Shown here: one piece after another, positions 1 to 11,083 of the stretch | How positions within the stretch are numbered: the first letter of the stretch is position 1 | Layout of the letters: each line of letters begins with the position of its first letter | Assembly: GCA_014529385.2 (NCBI GenBank) | Contig: CM043944.1 | Span: forward strand, 84,638,884-84,702,883 | Length of the DNA: 64,000 nt | Reading direction: 5' to 3' | Source of the DNA: Adiantum capillus-veneris | Taxonomy: Eukaryota > Streptophyta > Polypodiopsida > Polypodiales > Pteridaceae | Made by a program: the position numbers and the translations under genes | Notes under the pieces: generated by a model | The model's input: only the letters and a program-made list of their open reading frames with translations | Databases searched by the model: none | Told to the model about the DNA's origin: nothing

Positions 1-221
1 TTCATGAGGAAAGCAAAAATGGTGCATGACTGGTCTAAAAACCATGTCTACTTCTAGTTCCAAGACTTTGTCATTTGAGTTGATCTTGTAACTGGTTGAG
101 CACATCCTCTAGGAAACAGATTTATAATTAATCATAGATCTGACACCACAATTCACTCGATCCCATTACAGTATTGTTATAAGTGTAAAAAGGACATTGA
201 TGTTGGGAAGATTCCCCTTTT

Positions 222-810
222 ATGGATGTTCTACCTGGGATGACTGAGTCTGACAATGTGGATTGGGTCCATCTAGCAGCAACCATAGACACTTGGGAAA
301 ATAGGGGGACGACTTGGGTAACACCTAAGGGGGATGAAATGCCACAACTCATGCCTTTAAATATGATAGGAGCAATGCATATAGCTCGCAAGGACCTACA
401 AGGTGAAGGCTTGATTGACACTGAAACTAGTAGCATCTTAAAAGACTATGGCTCACATGATTTGGATTCTGGATCATTGTTGAAACCGACTCTAAGGACA
501 AAGAATGTGAATTGAATATTGACACAAAAATGGAAATGAACCATATAGAGCCCAACAATGCCCTAATTGATAATCTATCCGGGAGAGGAGAAGACACGAG
601 TAGCGATTCATCTAGTGACTCTTCACTGGTTGAAGGTCGTAATTGAAAATTAAACAAGAGAAGTAAGAGATATAAGAGGCGATGATATTGAGCAAATGTG
701 CATGCTAGGATGAATGAAAAGAAATCTACCGTAGAATGGCTTAATTATGTGGGGGCATGTGATGCTCATCGAAAGTCAGTAAATAATTGGGGTGATACCT
801 TCAAAATGTC
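222..810 (+). pseudogene. Gypsy-1 region upstream of RT, unrecognised
   Basis: An open stretch of 97 codons (222-515) is followed by about 300 bases that stay partly open in shifting frames, with a serine/aspartate-rich patch near 590-640. By position this should be gag or protease, but I see no CCHC knuckle and no clear DSG/DTG protease motif. It probably belongs to the Gypsy-1 polyprotein; the assignment is positional only. Confidence 0.4.
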
Positions 811-1758
811 ATGTGGCGTAGTCCACAACCTATTGACATTGCACAACTAGAAGCTACAGATAAGCCAAAGTTGAGCCTTATTGTAAGGAGACGACGAAAT
901 CAAGAGCTGGCTCAACTACAAAAGGAAGCGAAAGAGAAATCACAGTCCATAGACCAACAAGACCCCAAAGATTTACATCCTGTACCTGAGCATTTCAAAT
1001 CCTACACCACAGAGGAGCGTAAGGTTGTGTATACAAAGGCCCAGAGAACACCTATCAATGGAAGTAATGGAGTCTATGATGGTTGAGTGATAGTTAAGGA
1101 AATAGAGTTAGCAGACCCAGGTGAGGAGTCCAAACCTGTTTTCATTGCCCAAGATCTGACAAAGACTGAGGAATATGTACTTAAGGAGCTTCTCAAGGAA
1201 TTCAAGGATATATTTGCTTGGACATATCATGATATAAAAGGTGTTCCACCTTCCGTGGTGCAACACACAATTCCCATGAATAGCATGGCTAAACCAGTCC
1301 AACAACAACCCTACCCAATGAATCCTAAGTATGCAAAGATTGTTCAAGAAGAGATTGAAAAGCTTGTCAAATGCGGATTCATATACCCTATTGAGCACTC
1401 AGAATGGGTGTCTCCAATAGTTATTGTGTCAAAAAAGAATGAGAAACTCAGAGTGTGCGTGGATCTCAAGAAGGTCGATGCCGCCACTAGGAGAGACCAT
1501 TACCCCTTGCCATATTCGGAACATGTGCTTGAAAGAGTTGCAAGGGAAGGAAGTTTATAGCTTTTTAGATGGGTACTCTAGCTACAATCAAATCATAATT
1601 GCACTAGAGGACCAAGATAAAACTGCTTTTATAACCGAATTCGGAGTGTTCGCATTTTGTGTTGTGTCTTTTGGCTTAACCAATGCCCTTGCTACCTTTC
1701 AAAGATTAATAAACACTGATTTTAGGGAATATTTGAGGGAGTTTGTGAAGCATTCTTA
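811..1758 (+). pseudogene. Gypsy-1 reverse transcriptase remnant
   Basis: Three overlapping open stretches (811-1086, 1087-1560, 1424-1759) carry the start of a gypsy RT: a linker with a Lys/Glu/Gln-rich segment, then the region around 'VSPIVIVSKKNEKLRVCVD' (about 1408-1461) and 'FLDGYSSYNQI' (about 1562-1594), which match RT core blocks. A TGA at 1084-1086 breaks the frame where a Trp codon is plausible, and a frameshift lies near 1550. The YxDD box is degenerate just after 1758, where the frame reads on as a 'LDELCVYSS'-like block. Confidence 0.85.
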
Positions 1759-2128
1759 GATGAACTTTGTGTTTATTCTTCTTGGAAAGAACATCTATCA
1801 TGTTTACGAAAAGTGTTTGAAAAGTGCAGATTGTATCGCATCTCATTAAACCCTTTCAAATGTCAATTTTGGGTTAAACATGGAGTCATTTTAGGGCGTG
1901 TAGTGTCCAAAAATGGGATTTCCACATATGAGAGCAAAAATTAAAGCCAATTCCAATTTTCCACCACCTACAAACTATAAAGGAGTTCAAAGGTTCATGG
2001 GCCATGTTGGTTATTACTGGCGGTTTATTTTAAACTTTGTCGAGATAGCTCGCCCATTGTACAAGCTTCTTATTGAGTTTCACTAAACCGCGGAGTGTGA
2101 CAATGCTTATCAGTTATTAAAAAAGGCC
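1759..2128 (+). pseudogene. Gypsy-1 RT thumb/connection, highly degenerate
   Basis: No long frame survives. Translated pieces in shifting frames resemble the end of gypsy RT (a 'KCQFWVKHGVILGRVVS'-like block near 1858-1910 and 'VQRFMGHVGYYWRF' near 1987-2028), the thumb and the start of the RNase H tether. It joins the RT above to the RNase H below. Confidence 0.7.
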
Positions 2129-2956
2129 TTGACAAGTGTTCCCATCCTACGAGTGCCCAATTGGAATGTAATTTTCCATGTGCATATTGATGCATCAAAA
2201 TTTGCTATTGGGTGTGTTCTAGCTCAACCAGGAGAACATAAATTGGACTATCCCATTAGCTTTGCATGTCGTCAATTAAATGATGATGAGAGGAACTACA
2301 CCACTATAGAGCGGGAAGGTTTAGCTATGATTAATGCAGTAAATAAATGTTGCTACTACCTTCTCAACGATTTTGTTTTCTATGTGGATCATCAAATGTT
2401 GTTGTATCTAGTGAATAAACCTTGTTCCAAGGGAAGAATTGCACGATGGTTATTAATTCTTCTTGAGTTTGATTTTATCGTTGTGGTGAGACCCAGTAAA
2501 AGACATGTCATGGCGTATCATTTGTCTCGCATACCCTATGGTGAAGCCCCTACTGGAATCGATGATGAATTGCCCTATAGTTCCATGTTCCTAGTTGAGA
2601 CCATGCCTAAATGGAGTGAGAAGATTGTGAACTTTTTAGTTAATGGTTTTCCGCCCAAAGAGCTTCGTAAGGATAAAGCTCAAAAAATATTAAAGGAATG
2701 TGAACCTTATTCTCTAATTGTAGGAACTCTCTATAAGCTAGGGAAGGACGATATTCTTAGATATTGTGCTCGTGAGGATGAGTATTTATACATACTGCAA
2801 GAAGCCCACATGGGTATAGCCGAAGGACATTTTTTACGGGAACTAACTACTAGAAAGGTGTTGCAATCAGGCTATTGGTGGCCTACCTTATTCAAGGAAG
2901 CATCACTTTTTGCAAAAGGGTGTGATGAATGCCAACGTTACAAGATCACACAATGA
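2129..2956 (+). pseudogene. Gypsy-1 RNase H and integrase zinc-binding domain
   Basis: A 275-codon open stretch. The first part is gypsy RNase H: 'HIDASKFAIG' (about 2182-2211) carries the first catalytic Asp, followed by 'ERNYTTIEREGLA' and a 'FYVDHQ' block. The end holds the integrase HHCC zinc finger, with His in 'EAHMGIAEGH' and Cys in 'GCDECQRYK' (about 2918-2944). The TGA at 2954-2956 fits a CGA-to-TGA change, because matching integrase sequence continues in the same frame. Confidence 0.88.
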
Positions 2957-3234
2957 AAGGATAAGATGCCCTTACATCCTATTAAAGTGACTCGACCATT
3001 TGAAAATGGGGTTTAGACTTTGTAGGCCCAATTAGTCTGACATCTCGTAACACTCAATCTCAATATATTATTGTTGCCACTGACTATGTGACAAAGTGGG
3101 CGGAAGGCAAGGTGACACTCAAGGCTGATGCAAGGTCAACTACTTTCTCTTTGAGAATATTATTACATGATTTGGTTGTCCCCTTAAGATTGTGAGTGAC
3201 AATGGTACTCATTTTATAAATGGAGTGATAAAGG
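2957..3234 (+). pseudogene. Gypsy-1 integrase core, 5' part (cut by Copia-1)
   Basis: Degenerate continuation of integrase, with a 'FVGPI' block near 3020 and the second catalytic Asp in 'VSDNGTHF' (about 3193-3216). It ends at the Copia-1 target site AAAGG (3230-3234). Confidence 0.82.
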
Positions 3235-3461
3235 TGTTACCATATATATGTGGTAGTGATGTGTGTGAACACACTAGGACCGCCTGGGCATTTTTTCCCT
3301 CTTTAGGAGGTTTTTTCCCCCGTGCATTGTATATATGTCCATCACTCTAGGGCTATCTATCTTTCCATTGCACACTAAGTAACACACACTCTATTGTGTG
3401 CCTTGAGCTTCCTTCGTCTTCTCCAAGCTGTGTGCGTTTCTCTACAACCCTAATTCCAACA
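3235..3461 (+). repeat. Copia-1 5' LTR
   Basis: 227 bp, starting TGTTACC and ending CCAACA. The second copy is at 8186-8412. Confidence 0.96.
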
Positions 3462-3463
3462 AT

Positions 3464-3475
3464 TGGTATCAGAGC
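3464..3475 (+). other. Copia-1 primer-binding site
   Basis: TGGTATCAGAGC lies two bases after the 5' LTR. It is the usual plant retroelement match to the 3' end of initiator Met tRNA. Confidence 0.9.
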
Positions 3476-3822
3476 AGGTTGCGTCCTCCTGGGCTTAGTC
3501 GCCAGCTGCTCCCACACACGCCTACTCACTTTCTCCAATTTCAGTGAGCTTTGGCGCGTTTCCGCAGGTTGACAAATACTTTGGGTGCGCTCGAAGAGTC
3601 GGTCTCCTCAGATTTTCGATTTGGGCTCATTTCGACCTCCGTTTCCACTACAGGCAGGTCTCCACAGTCAATTTCTTCATTTTGTGCAGAATTTTTGTCA
3701 GTGTCGTTTTCTGCATAACAGGTGCCTTATAGTCTTCTAAGGTTTGTGCTATATAGCACGTGTTGTTCCCGCTCCATTTATCCTATTTTTGGGCAGTTTT
3801 CACATCAGGTGCAGCATTTACC

Positions 3823-6800
3823 ATGGCTGACAACAACAACACAGATGTGTTCAAGATGTTTGTTGCTGAGGACAGGTTGGATGGGGACAACTACCCTACG
3901 TGGGCTTATATGATGCAACATGTTCTTGTGTCAAAGGGCGTTTGGAACATTGTGCAGGGCATTGATGTATGTCCTGGTTCTGAAGATGTAGGCGATGTTG
4001 AGGATGTTGTAGGTCTTGCTGCAAGGATTGCTGCTGTTAGAGTTGTTTTGCCTATGGCAGAACAAGCTCGTTGGGATGTTAAGGATGCGTAGGCTCATGC
4101 ATTCATTGCGTTGTCTGTGAAGCCCACCATTGTTCCTCACATCCGTTCAGCAAAATCTGCAAAACAGGCTTGGGATATTTTGGCTGGTCTTTATGCAAGT
4201 CGCAATGAGGCTAAAATTGCTTTGCTGCGTAAAGAGTTGGAGTCAAAGATTATGCATGAGGAAGATGATATGAACACTTTCCTTACTAGTGTCAAGGATA
4301 TCAATGAGCAACTTATTTCCGCAGGAGAAGTCATTTCAGACAGTTCCCTTGTGCAGACTGTTCTTGATGCCTTACAAGATTCTTACCAGACTTTTGCTAG
4401 TACTTGGAGACTTATGACCCAAGGAAATCCAGAAGTTGTCAAGTTTGATGCATTATGCACATTGCTGTTGCAAGAGTCACTTTCCAGAAAAAACAGGACA
4501 AGGCAGCGTGCAGTTGAACAGGCTTTTATTGCTTCTCAAAGAAAGGGTGGTAACAGTAATGCACCCACTTCTTTTGGTTCTGCTGCGAGTGGCAAAAAAT
4601 ATGTTCCTAATGCTTCTGCTGGCAGCAATTCGTCTGGAACTTCTGGTGACAAGGGAAAAAAGAAGATGCGTTGCCATTATTGTAAAGCGAATGATCACTT
4701 GATCAAGTCGTGTCCTAAGTTGAAGGCCAAAGAGGCTAAGAAGAAAGAGGGTGGTTCCACTACAAATGCTGGTTCCACTACAAATGCAGCCATTGTTGAG
4801 TCTTTTGTGAAAGGAGACTGTAATGCTGATGTTGATGCAAAATGGGCTTTTAGCACTGAGTGCACTTACAATCCCGCTGTCCATGATTCATGCTTGTCAG
4901 TTGCTGCAGATTCACATGTGTGGTATTTCGACAGTGGTGCTACAAAGCACATTACCTCACATCGTGAATTGTTTACCTCTCTCGAGTCTATCCCTCATGG
5001 GAATTCAGTCACTTGTGCCAACAACGCCTTTTATCCAGTTCAGGGAGTTGGAAAGATTGTACTCACTGCTGCTAATGGTAGCTCCTTCACACTTGTTGAT
5101 GCACTTTATGTACCTCGGATCAAGAAGAATCTCTTGTCTGTATCTGCACTTGCTAGACTTGGACTTGTAGTCAAATTTGTGGATGACAGATGTACAGTTC
5201 ATGATCTCAGTTTTGGTGATGAAATTGTTGCATCTGGGCTTTTGTGCCGTGGGCTGTATAAGCTCACTTTGTATGACAAGTGTGGACAAAATTTTGCAAA
5301 TGCTGTTGCAGATTCAAGGGCTATTTCAGATGCAAAACTTTGGCATGCACGTTTTGGTCATCTGAATTTTGTCAGTTTGTTGCGTTTGTAGAAATCTGAT
5401 ATGGTTGCTTCTTTGCCGCCTCTTGAAGCACCTGTCAAACATGTTTTTGAAGGCTGTATTCTGGGTAAAATGCAGCGTTCTAAGTTTCGAAAGGATGGTT
5501 CAGTTAGGGCCACATGCAGGTTGCAGCTTGTGCATAGTGATGTTTGTGCGCGCATGCAAACTCCGTCCTTGGGCAATTACATGTACTTCGTGACTTTCAT
5601 TGATGATTACTCTAGGCATGCACGGGTATTTCCGCTTAAAGCGAAGTCCGAAGTTTTTATGTGCTTCAAACAATTTCTGGCTATGGCTGAAAATGTCTCG
5701 AAATGTACTATGGGCACCCTCCGTTCCGATCGAGGGGGGGAGTATATGTCTCATGAATTTAATGCATTTCTTGCTAGTCATGGGATAAAACACCAATGTA
5801 CAGTGCCTTATACACCTCAGCAAAATGGTGTTGCTGAGAGAAAAAACAGGTCACTGACGGAAATGGCACGATGTATGGTCAAAAGTCAAGCTTTGTCGCA
5901 TTCTTTTTGGCTTGAGGCCATCATGTGTGCCACTTATGTACTTAACAGGTGTCCTACGAAAGATTTGCAGTCTATTACTCCATATGAAGCATGGCATGAT
6001 AGAAAGCCTTCTATTGAGCACCTGCGTGTTTTTGGCTGTTTGGCATATGCTTTGGTGCCACAAGTGTAGCGCAGAAAATTAGATGATAAGGCTGTCAAAT
6101 GTATTTGTGTTGGTTATAGTGCTGAAAGCAAAGGTTACAGGTTGTATCATCCGCAAACAAAACGTATTCTGGTTTCTCGGGATGTAGTGTTTGTGGAAGA
6201 TTCTGTTCAGCCCTTGCTGTCATGTACTAGAGACAATAATGTAAGCTCACATGACATTTTTGACACTTTGTTGCCTCTTTTCAGTGATGGAAATACGAAT
6301 GTAAGTTCCAATGAGGCAAATGTACAGCCTATGGGGGTTTCTGAAAATGATCTAGATCAGCCTATTACTGATGTAGATGTACATGATGTACTTGATGAGG
6401 AAAGGGCTGAAAATGAGCAGGCTAGAGGTATGCCAAAATGGTTGGTGCACACTTTGCGTGACAGTACATTGGATGCACCTTTGTCTAGTCGTACTCGTTC
6501 AGGCTCTCGCCATGCATCTTATGCATCAGATTGTTATGCTTTGGCTGTGTCTAGCTTACATGATGTTGAGGAGCCTCTGTCTTTTGATGAAGCATAGAAT
6601 TCTGAAAATTGGATGGCTGCCATGCAATCAGAATATGATGCACTCATATAAAATGACACATGGACTTTATGTGATTTGCCTCCTGGCAAAAAGGCCATTG
6701 GTACGAAGTGGGTTTACAAGTTGAAATGCAAGCCGGATGCTGAGATCGATCGCCATAAGGCTCCACTTGTTGCAAAGGGTTATGCATAGCAAAAAGGCAT

Positions 6801-8110
6801 AGATTATGAAGAGACTTTTGCTCCCACTTGTCGTATGACTACTGTGTGTTTTCTATGTGCATTGGCAGCTCATTTTGGTTGGGATGTACATCAATCAGAC
6901 ATTGTTACTGCTTTCTTGAATGGTGACATATTTGAGGAAGTTTATGTAACGCAGCCGCGCGGTTTTGTCATAAAAGGACAAGAGGACAAAGTGTGCAGAT
7001 GTAAGAAGGCTTTGTATGGGTTGAAGCAATCTCCTCGTGCTTGGTATGAGAAAGCTGACACTCATTTGGTTAAACGAGGCTTTCGTAACAGTCCAACAGA
7101 AAGCACATTGTATGTAAAGCGTGAGGGTGATGTACTTCTCATTGTGGTTCTTTATGTTGATGATTTGTTGATCATTGGACCAAATGAGAGACATATTGCT
7201 GAATTTAAGGCTGATTTGAATGCTACTTTCAAGATGAAAGATTTGGGGCTGTTGTATCATTACTTGGGTATACAGTTTAAGCAGTGTGATGGTGGTATTG
7301 CCTTTGTGTTAGAAAAGTTACATAGAGACATTGCTATGTAAGTTTGGACTTGAGGGTTACAAACCTATTGCCACTCCCATGGAAACAGGTTTGAAGTTGA
7401 GTCTACATGATGCTGGAGATCCTGCTGATGTCACTCTTTATCAAACTGCTATTGTCTGCCTCATTTATGTATGCAACACGAGGCCGGATATTCAGTTTGC
7501 AGTCTCACAGGTCAGCAGATTTATGGATAGCCCAGGGTCTAAGCATTGGCAGGCTATCAAGAGGATTTTCCGCTACCTTAGTGGCACTTTACATCTTGGC
7601 TTGTTTTATCCCAAGGGGGGGATCATTGCCGCCAGACTTACATGCTTTTTTGGACTCAGATTGGGCTGGTTGTTTTGACACGAGAGTGTCCACAAGTGGT
7701 TTTTATTTTCATGCTTGGCAGTTCATGTATGTCATGGTTGAGCAAGAAGCAACCTACTGTGGCCACTTCGAGTTGTGAGGCTGAGTACAGGGCAGTCTTC
7801 ACAGCTACGGTTGAGTGTGTATGGCTCAGACGCCTTATGGCTGATTTGGGTGTTGGACAGGACACTGCCAACACTATCTACACTATCAATCCGAGCACAT
7901 TGGGAGTTGCGAGGAACCCAGATTTTCATGCTCACACAGAGCACATTGAGGTGCATTACCACTATGTCAGGGAGAGGCTCTCAGCAGGGGAGATCAACTT
8001 GGCTTATGTGCCAACACAAGACAACCTTGCAGATCTTTTCACAAAGGCATTCTCGTGAGAAGCTTGAAGCTTTCCGCAAAGCTTTGGGCTTACTCCCCTT
8101 TGTGGACTGA
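3823..8110 (+). pseudogene. Copia-1 gag-pol polyprotein (broken)
   Basis: Starts at ATG 3823 (MADNNN). Visible domains are a UBN2-type gag; a CCHC knuckle (CHYCKANDHLIKSC, about 4672); protease DSGA (about 4930); a GAG-pre-integrase block (WHARFGHL, about 5341); integrase with 'LRSDRGGEY' and 'PQQNGVAERKN' (about 5719-5850); RT with YVDD at 7153-7164; and RNase H to 8110. In-frame stops lie at 4090, 5389, 6067, 6595 and 6787 (all TAG) and 6649 (TAA), each where a Gln codon is expected. Frameshifts lie near 7320, 7650 and 8050. It is a non-functional copy; the domain calls are strong. Confidence 0.93.
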
Positions 8111-8173
8111 TCAAGTCCTTAGGGCATGGCACTTCCCTTTACTCATGTACCAACTCTCGTTCACCGCATCACT

Positions 8174-8185
8174 CCAGGGGGGATT
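8174..8185 (+). other. Copia-1 polypurine tract
   Basis: The purine-rich run CAGGGGGGATT lies immediately before the 3' LTR and is the expected plus-strand primer. Confidence 0.75.
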
Positions 8186-8412
8186 TGTTACCATATACAT
8201 GTGGTAGTGATGTGTGTGAACACACTAGGACCGCCGGGGCATTTTTTCCCTCTTTAGGAGGTTTTTCCCCCCGTGCATATTATATACGCCCATCACTCTA
8301 GGGCTATCTATCTTTCCATTGCACACTGAGTAACACACACTCTATTGTGTGCCTTGAGCTTCCTTCGTCTTCTCCAAGTTGTGTGCGTTTCTCTGCAACC
8401 CTAATTCCAACA
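8186..8412 (+). repeat. Copia-1 3' LTR
   Basis: 227 bp, about 96% identical to 3235-3461. It is followed by the target duplication AAAGG at 8413-8417. Confidence 0.96.
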
Positions 8413-8917
8413 AAAGGAACTCACGACAAACTTCATGATAGCCCACCAGAAGTCTACACCTTATTATCCACAAGCAAATGGCCAAGCTGAGAGCACTAAC
8501 AAGACTTTAATTGCTATCTTGATCAAAATAGTGGAAGATTATCGCAGATATTGGGATCTGAAGCTGACATCAACTCTATGGGCTTATGGTATTGCTTACA
8601 AAGTGGCTATTAATTGTACACCATTCAAGATGGTATATGGCCAAGAAGCAGTTATGCCATGGGAGTTTGTAATTCCTGGTCTATGGGTAGCTTCACAAGA
8701 AGGTTGGGATGGTAACCCTTTAGTTAAGCATTTATATATCCTTGAGAGGTTAGATGAAGAAAGACAATTGGTTGTGCAAAATGCACTTGTGGAGAAAGAT
8801 AGGAGAAAGAAATGGTTTGACCGTCATTTAAAGAACAAAAATATCAAGGTTGGGGATAAAGTCCTTATGTATGGAGTGTGTAACGAGAAGAAAAAGCTGA
8901 AATATGCGAAAAAATGA
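8413..8917 (+). pseudogene. Gypsy-1 integrase core, 3' part and C-terminal domain
   Basis: Resumes the integrase frame cut at 3234. 'YYPQANGQAESTNKT' (about 8461-8505) carries the catalytic Glu, and 'AYKVAINCTPFKMVYGQEA' is the typical gypsy block after the core. A TGA at 8915-8917 stands where a Trp codon is plausible, and similar sequence continues in frame to about 9030 ('YRVCEITPQGTV'). Confidence 0.88.
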
Positions 8918-9090
8918 CCATATAGAGTATGCGAAATCACCCCACAAGGTACCGTTCGTGTGGAAACTCTTGATGGAGTTAAAACCATTGAATTCCTCAA
9001 TAGGAGTAAATTAAAAGATACTATGATCCTTTAAGCCAAGAGGAGCTACGTGCCATCCATAAAAAAAAGACAGCCAAGGCACAAGCAGAA

Positions 9091-9300
9091 TTGAAAAAGA
9101 TACAAGCTCAAGCTGAGGCTAAGGAGCGACATCAACATATCAGACTTCAACGAGAGGCTAACCTTGGAGTTACACATGCATTTCAAGTTGAAACAGAGGA
9201 TGATTGGTTGGACTCTGACACACCTCTACGATACCCTATTGAGTTAAATAGCGCTTATAGGAAAGTGCTTTATAATGCCTTATTTGGACATATGTGCTAA
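9091..9300 (+). pseudogene. Gypsy-1 post-integrase open stretch (charged helix)
   Basis: 70 codons rich in Lys, Glu, Gln and Ala in the first half (likely helical or coiled coil), continuing from a Lys/Ala-rich run at 9060-9090. No family recognised. It lies between integrase and the 3' LTR and is probably part of a long 3' extension of this element. Confidence 0.4.
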
Positions 9301-9378
9301 ATATAATCTGCTATCATATGGAGTGCGGTGTCAGGTAGGAAAGTCGTCTCTATCTGAGAGTACCATCCAAGTCAAGGT

Positions 9379-10080
9379 ATCAACAAGCAAAAAACTACTA
9401 TTTTTGGAACCTGGCACACTTCTATTAGTTATGATAACGTGGTCGTAGCTCAAGACTTTTTGGTCATGCCTGTTGGAACCATGGAAGGTAATATAAACCT
9501 AGGACGCAAGTGGATGTTAGCGACCAAATGCACTCTTGATTGGGGGATTGGGAGTGTCACAACACAAAAACCAACTCTTAGCCCTGCCACTCAAGCGATA
9601 GTCCCTAAGATATCACACCCTGAGGGAATACAACCCAAAACATTGCATATCCAAGAGGTTGAACCATCTGTATCTATAGCCCAACCCTCTAGAGCTTCAA
9701 CTTCTGTAAGTGAAACAAAGCATGAGACACACAAGACTCATCGTAATATTACAAAGAAAACATACAAATGGGTCTCTAAAGCTTCTTTAGCGACCATTTT
9801 TTACGCTAAAAAACAAAAGCCTTGTAAGAGACGCCCCACTCGCTCTAAGAAATGTAAGAAAATATTGTGTTTGATTTCTAAACGACTATGGAAGCCCAAG
9901 GCTACTGTGAAGGGAATGATCAAATCTAGGTGCCTAAACATAAATTGTGTTCTTACCTATCACCTATAGACCCATGTGAGTCAAATCGTGTAACGATAAA
10001 GCCGATCAAAGACCATAGGAAGGGAAAGATCACAGAATACTATACACCTGATTTAGAGCTAGTTTGGGTACCCAAGTGAG
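9379..10080 (+). pseudogene. Gypsy-1 3' extra coding region with retropepsin-like tail motif
   Basis: Open from about 9379 to 9969 with a GTG or upstream start. 'FLVMPVGTMEGNINLGRKWM' (about 9457-9516) resembles the distal part of gypsy aspartic proteases, where an I/L-L-G-R-x-W block follows the flap. The rest is Ser/Thr-rich, then Lys/Arg-rich. A further piece with 'YYTPDLELVWVPK' ends at about 10080. Protease normally precedes RT, so this position is odd. It may be a captured or rearranged segment; function unknown. Confidence 0.35.
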
Positions 10081-10417
10081 AACGACTTGTATCGCTCGGC
10101 TCAAACATAGAAAAAACAAATGAAGCTTCTTGCTCTTCATGTAGTTCTTCTACAGAAACACAAACTTCCTCACAACTTCCACCTTAAAAAAACAAGGAAA
10201 GAATAGCACCTCCCATTGTAAATTTCATCACCTAAAACAACGTTTCAAGTAAAATCATGGGAGAGTACCTTACCACCCTTGCAACTAGATGAAACGCATA
10301 GGGTGGTGAAAAACTATTGGTCAAAGTCTTCATCCATTACAACTTGGAACAATTGGTTTCAAAAGGTGACAACATCGTTCCAAAAGGTATGATCTACCCA
10401 AGGAAGGAGGGAGTGTT

Positions 10418-10640
10418 TGTTGACATTCATCATTCACTTTCTCCCTTCTTAACTTTCCTCCCTGACCTCTCAATCTTTCAATCTTAGGGAATGTATATAT
10501 ATAGCTCTATACTCAAGAAAACAAAAATAAAAAAGTAAAAGAGCAAGAGCCACCAAACAAAAAGCTTGAAACCTACAAATTCAAGTACATGACTCAAAAA
10601 TCATAATAACACATTATGCACAAGGACACGACCTTTTGAC
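10418..10640 (+). repeat. Probable Gypsy-1 3' LTR start (end not resolved)
   Basis: TGTTGACATT follows a purine-rich tract (10401-10416) at the end of the Gypsy-1 internal region, and a TATA-like run (about 10493-10502) lies 75 bp in. The partner LTR is outside the window, so the 3' boundary cannot be fixed; 10640 is arbitrary. Confidence 0.5.
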
Positions 10641-10834
10641 ATGACACTTATAATATTTTCACACTAACCAAAATCTATATGTGTGTACAGATATGGATAG
10701 TGCACTAGAGTCATCCACTCGTACCTTGGGTGAGAGGAACCCTCATTACTTTCCACAAGTGTTTCACATAGTCTACCTGGTGCTTGCCTATGAATGGGAA
10801 ATTTTGAGAAATTAGAATGGATGATATGTCTTGA

Positions 10835-11083
10835 CTACAGCCCTACCTAGTAGAGAGTGTCTCTCCAATTGCACAAGATTACCCCTTTGAGCAAGATGAC
10901 TATATACGCCTAGTGACATTCTTAGTGAACATATGTGCATCTAATGACGAGGAAGATTTACATGATTACACGGATGACACGTATGGTCTCACTGATGATG
11001 ACTTTATTTTTCTTGACGATGACGAGGATAGGCATTTAGACTTAGGGCTATCCATTCATCTATACAATATCCTGTTCCCTTGA
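10835..11083 (+). pseudogene. Acidic open stretch without ATG
   Basis: 82 sense codons open between TGA 10832 and TGA 11081, with no start codon. Asp/Glu make up a large share in the middle (DDEED and DDDED-type runs near 10942-11030). Composition and length without a stop suggest a decayed coding segment, perhaps the tail of a retroelement ORF. Not recognised. Confidence 0.35.

Larger units (their letters stand above)
3235..8412 (+). mobile_element. Copia-1: full-length Ty1/copia LTR retrotransposon, inactive
   Basis: This 5178-bp element has two 227-bp LTRs (TGTTACC...TTCCAACA) differing at about 10 positions, a primer-binding site, a polypurine tract and a perfect 5-bp target duplication AAAGG (3230-3234 and 8413-8417). 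The order gag, protease, integrase, RT, RNase H marks it as copia. Six in-frame stops and at least three frameshifts disable it. A related, internally deleted copy lies antisense at 16432-17582. It sits inside the integrase gene of Gypsy-1, so it is younger than that element. Confidence 0.97.
1..10417 (+). mobile_element. Gypsy-1: decayed sense Ty3/gypsy internal region, split by Copia-1
   Basis: Reverse transcriptase, RNase H and integrase remnants occur in the usual Ty3/gypsy order (RT about 1090-2100, RNase H about 2150-2530, integrase 2780-3234 continuing at 8413-9030). The 5' LTR must lie left of the window. A purine-rich tract at about 10401-10416 followed by a TG start at 10418 is a likely polypurine tract and 3' LTR start. 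Copia-1 (3235-8412) splits the integrase core; with one 5-bp duplication counted once, the reading frame continues across the site. Many stops and frameshifts show it is inactive. Confidence 0.85.
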
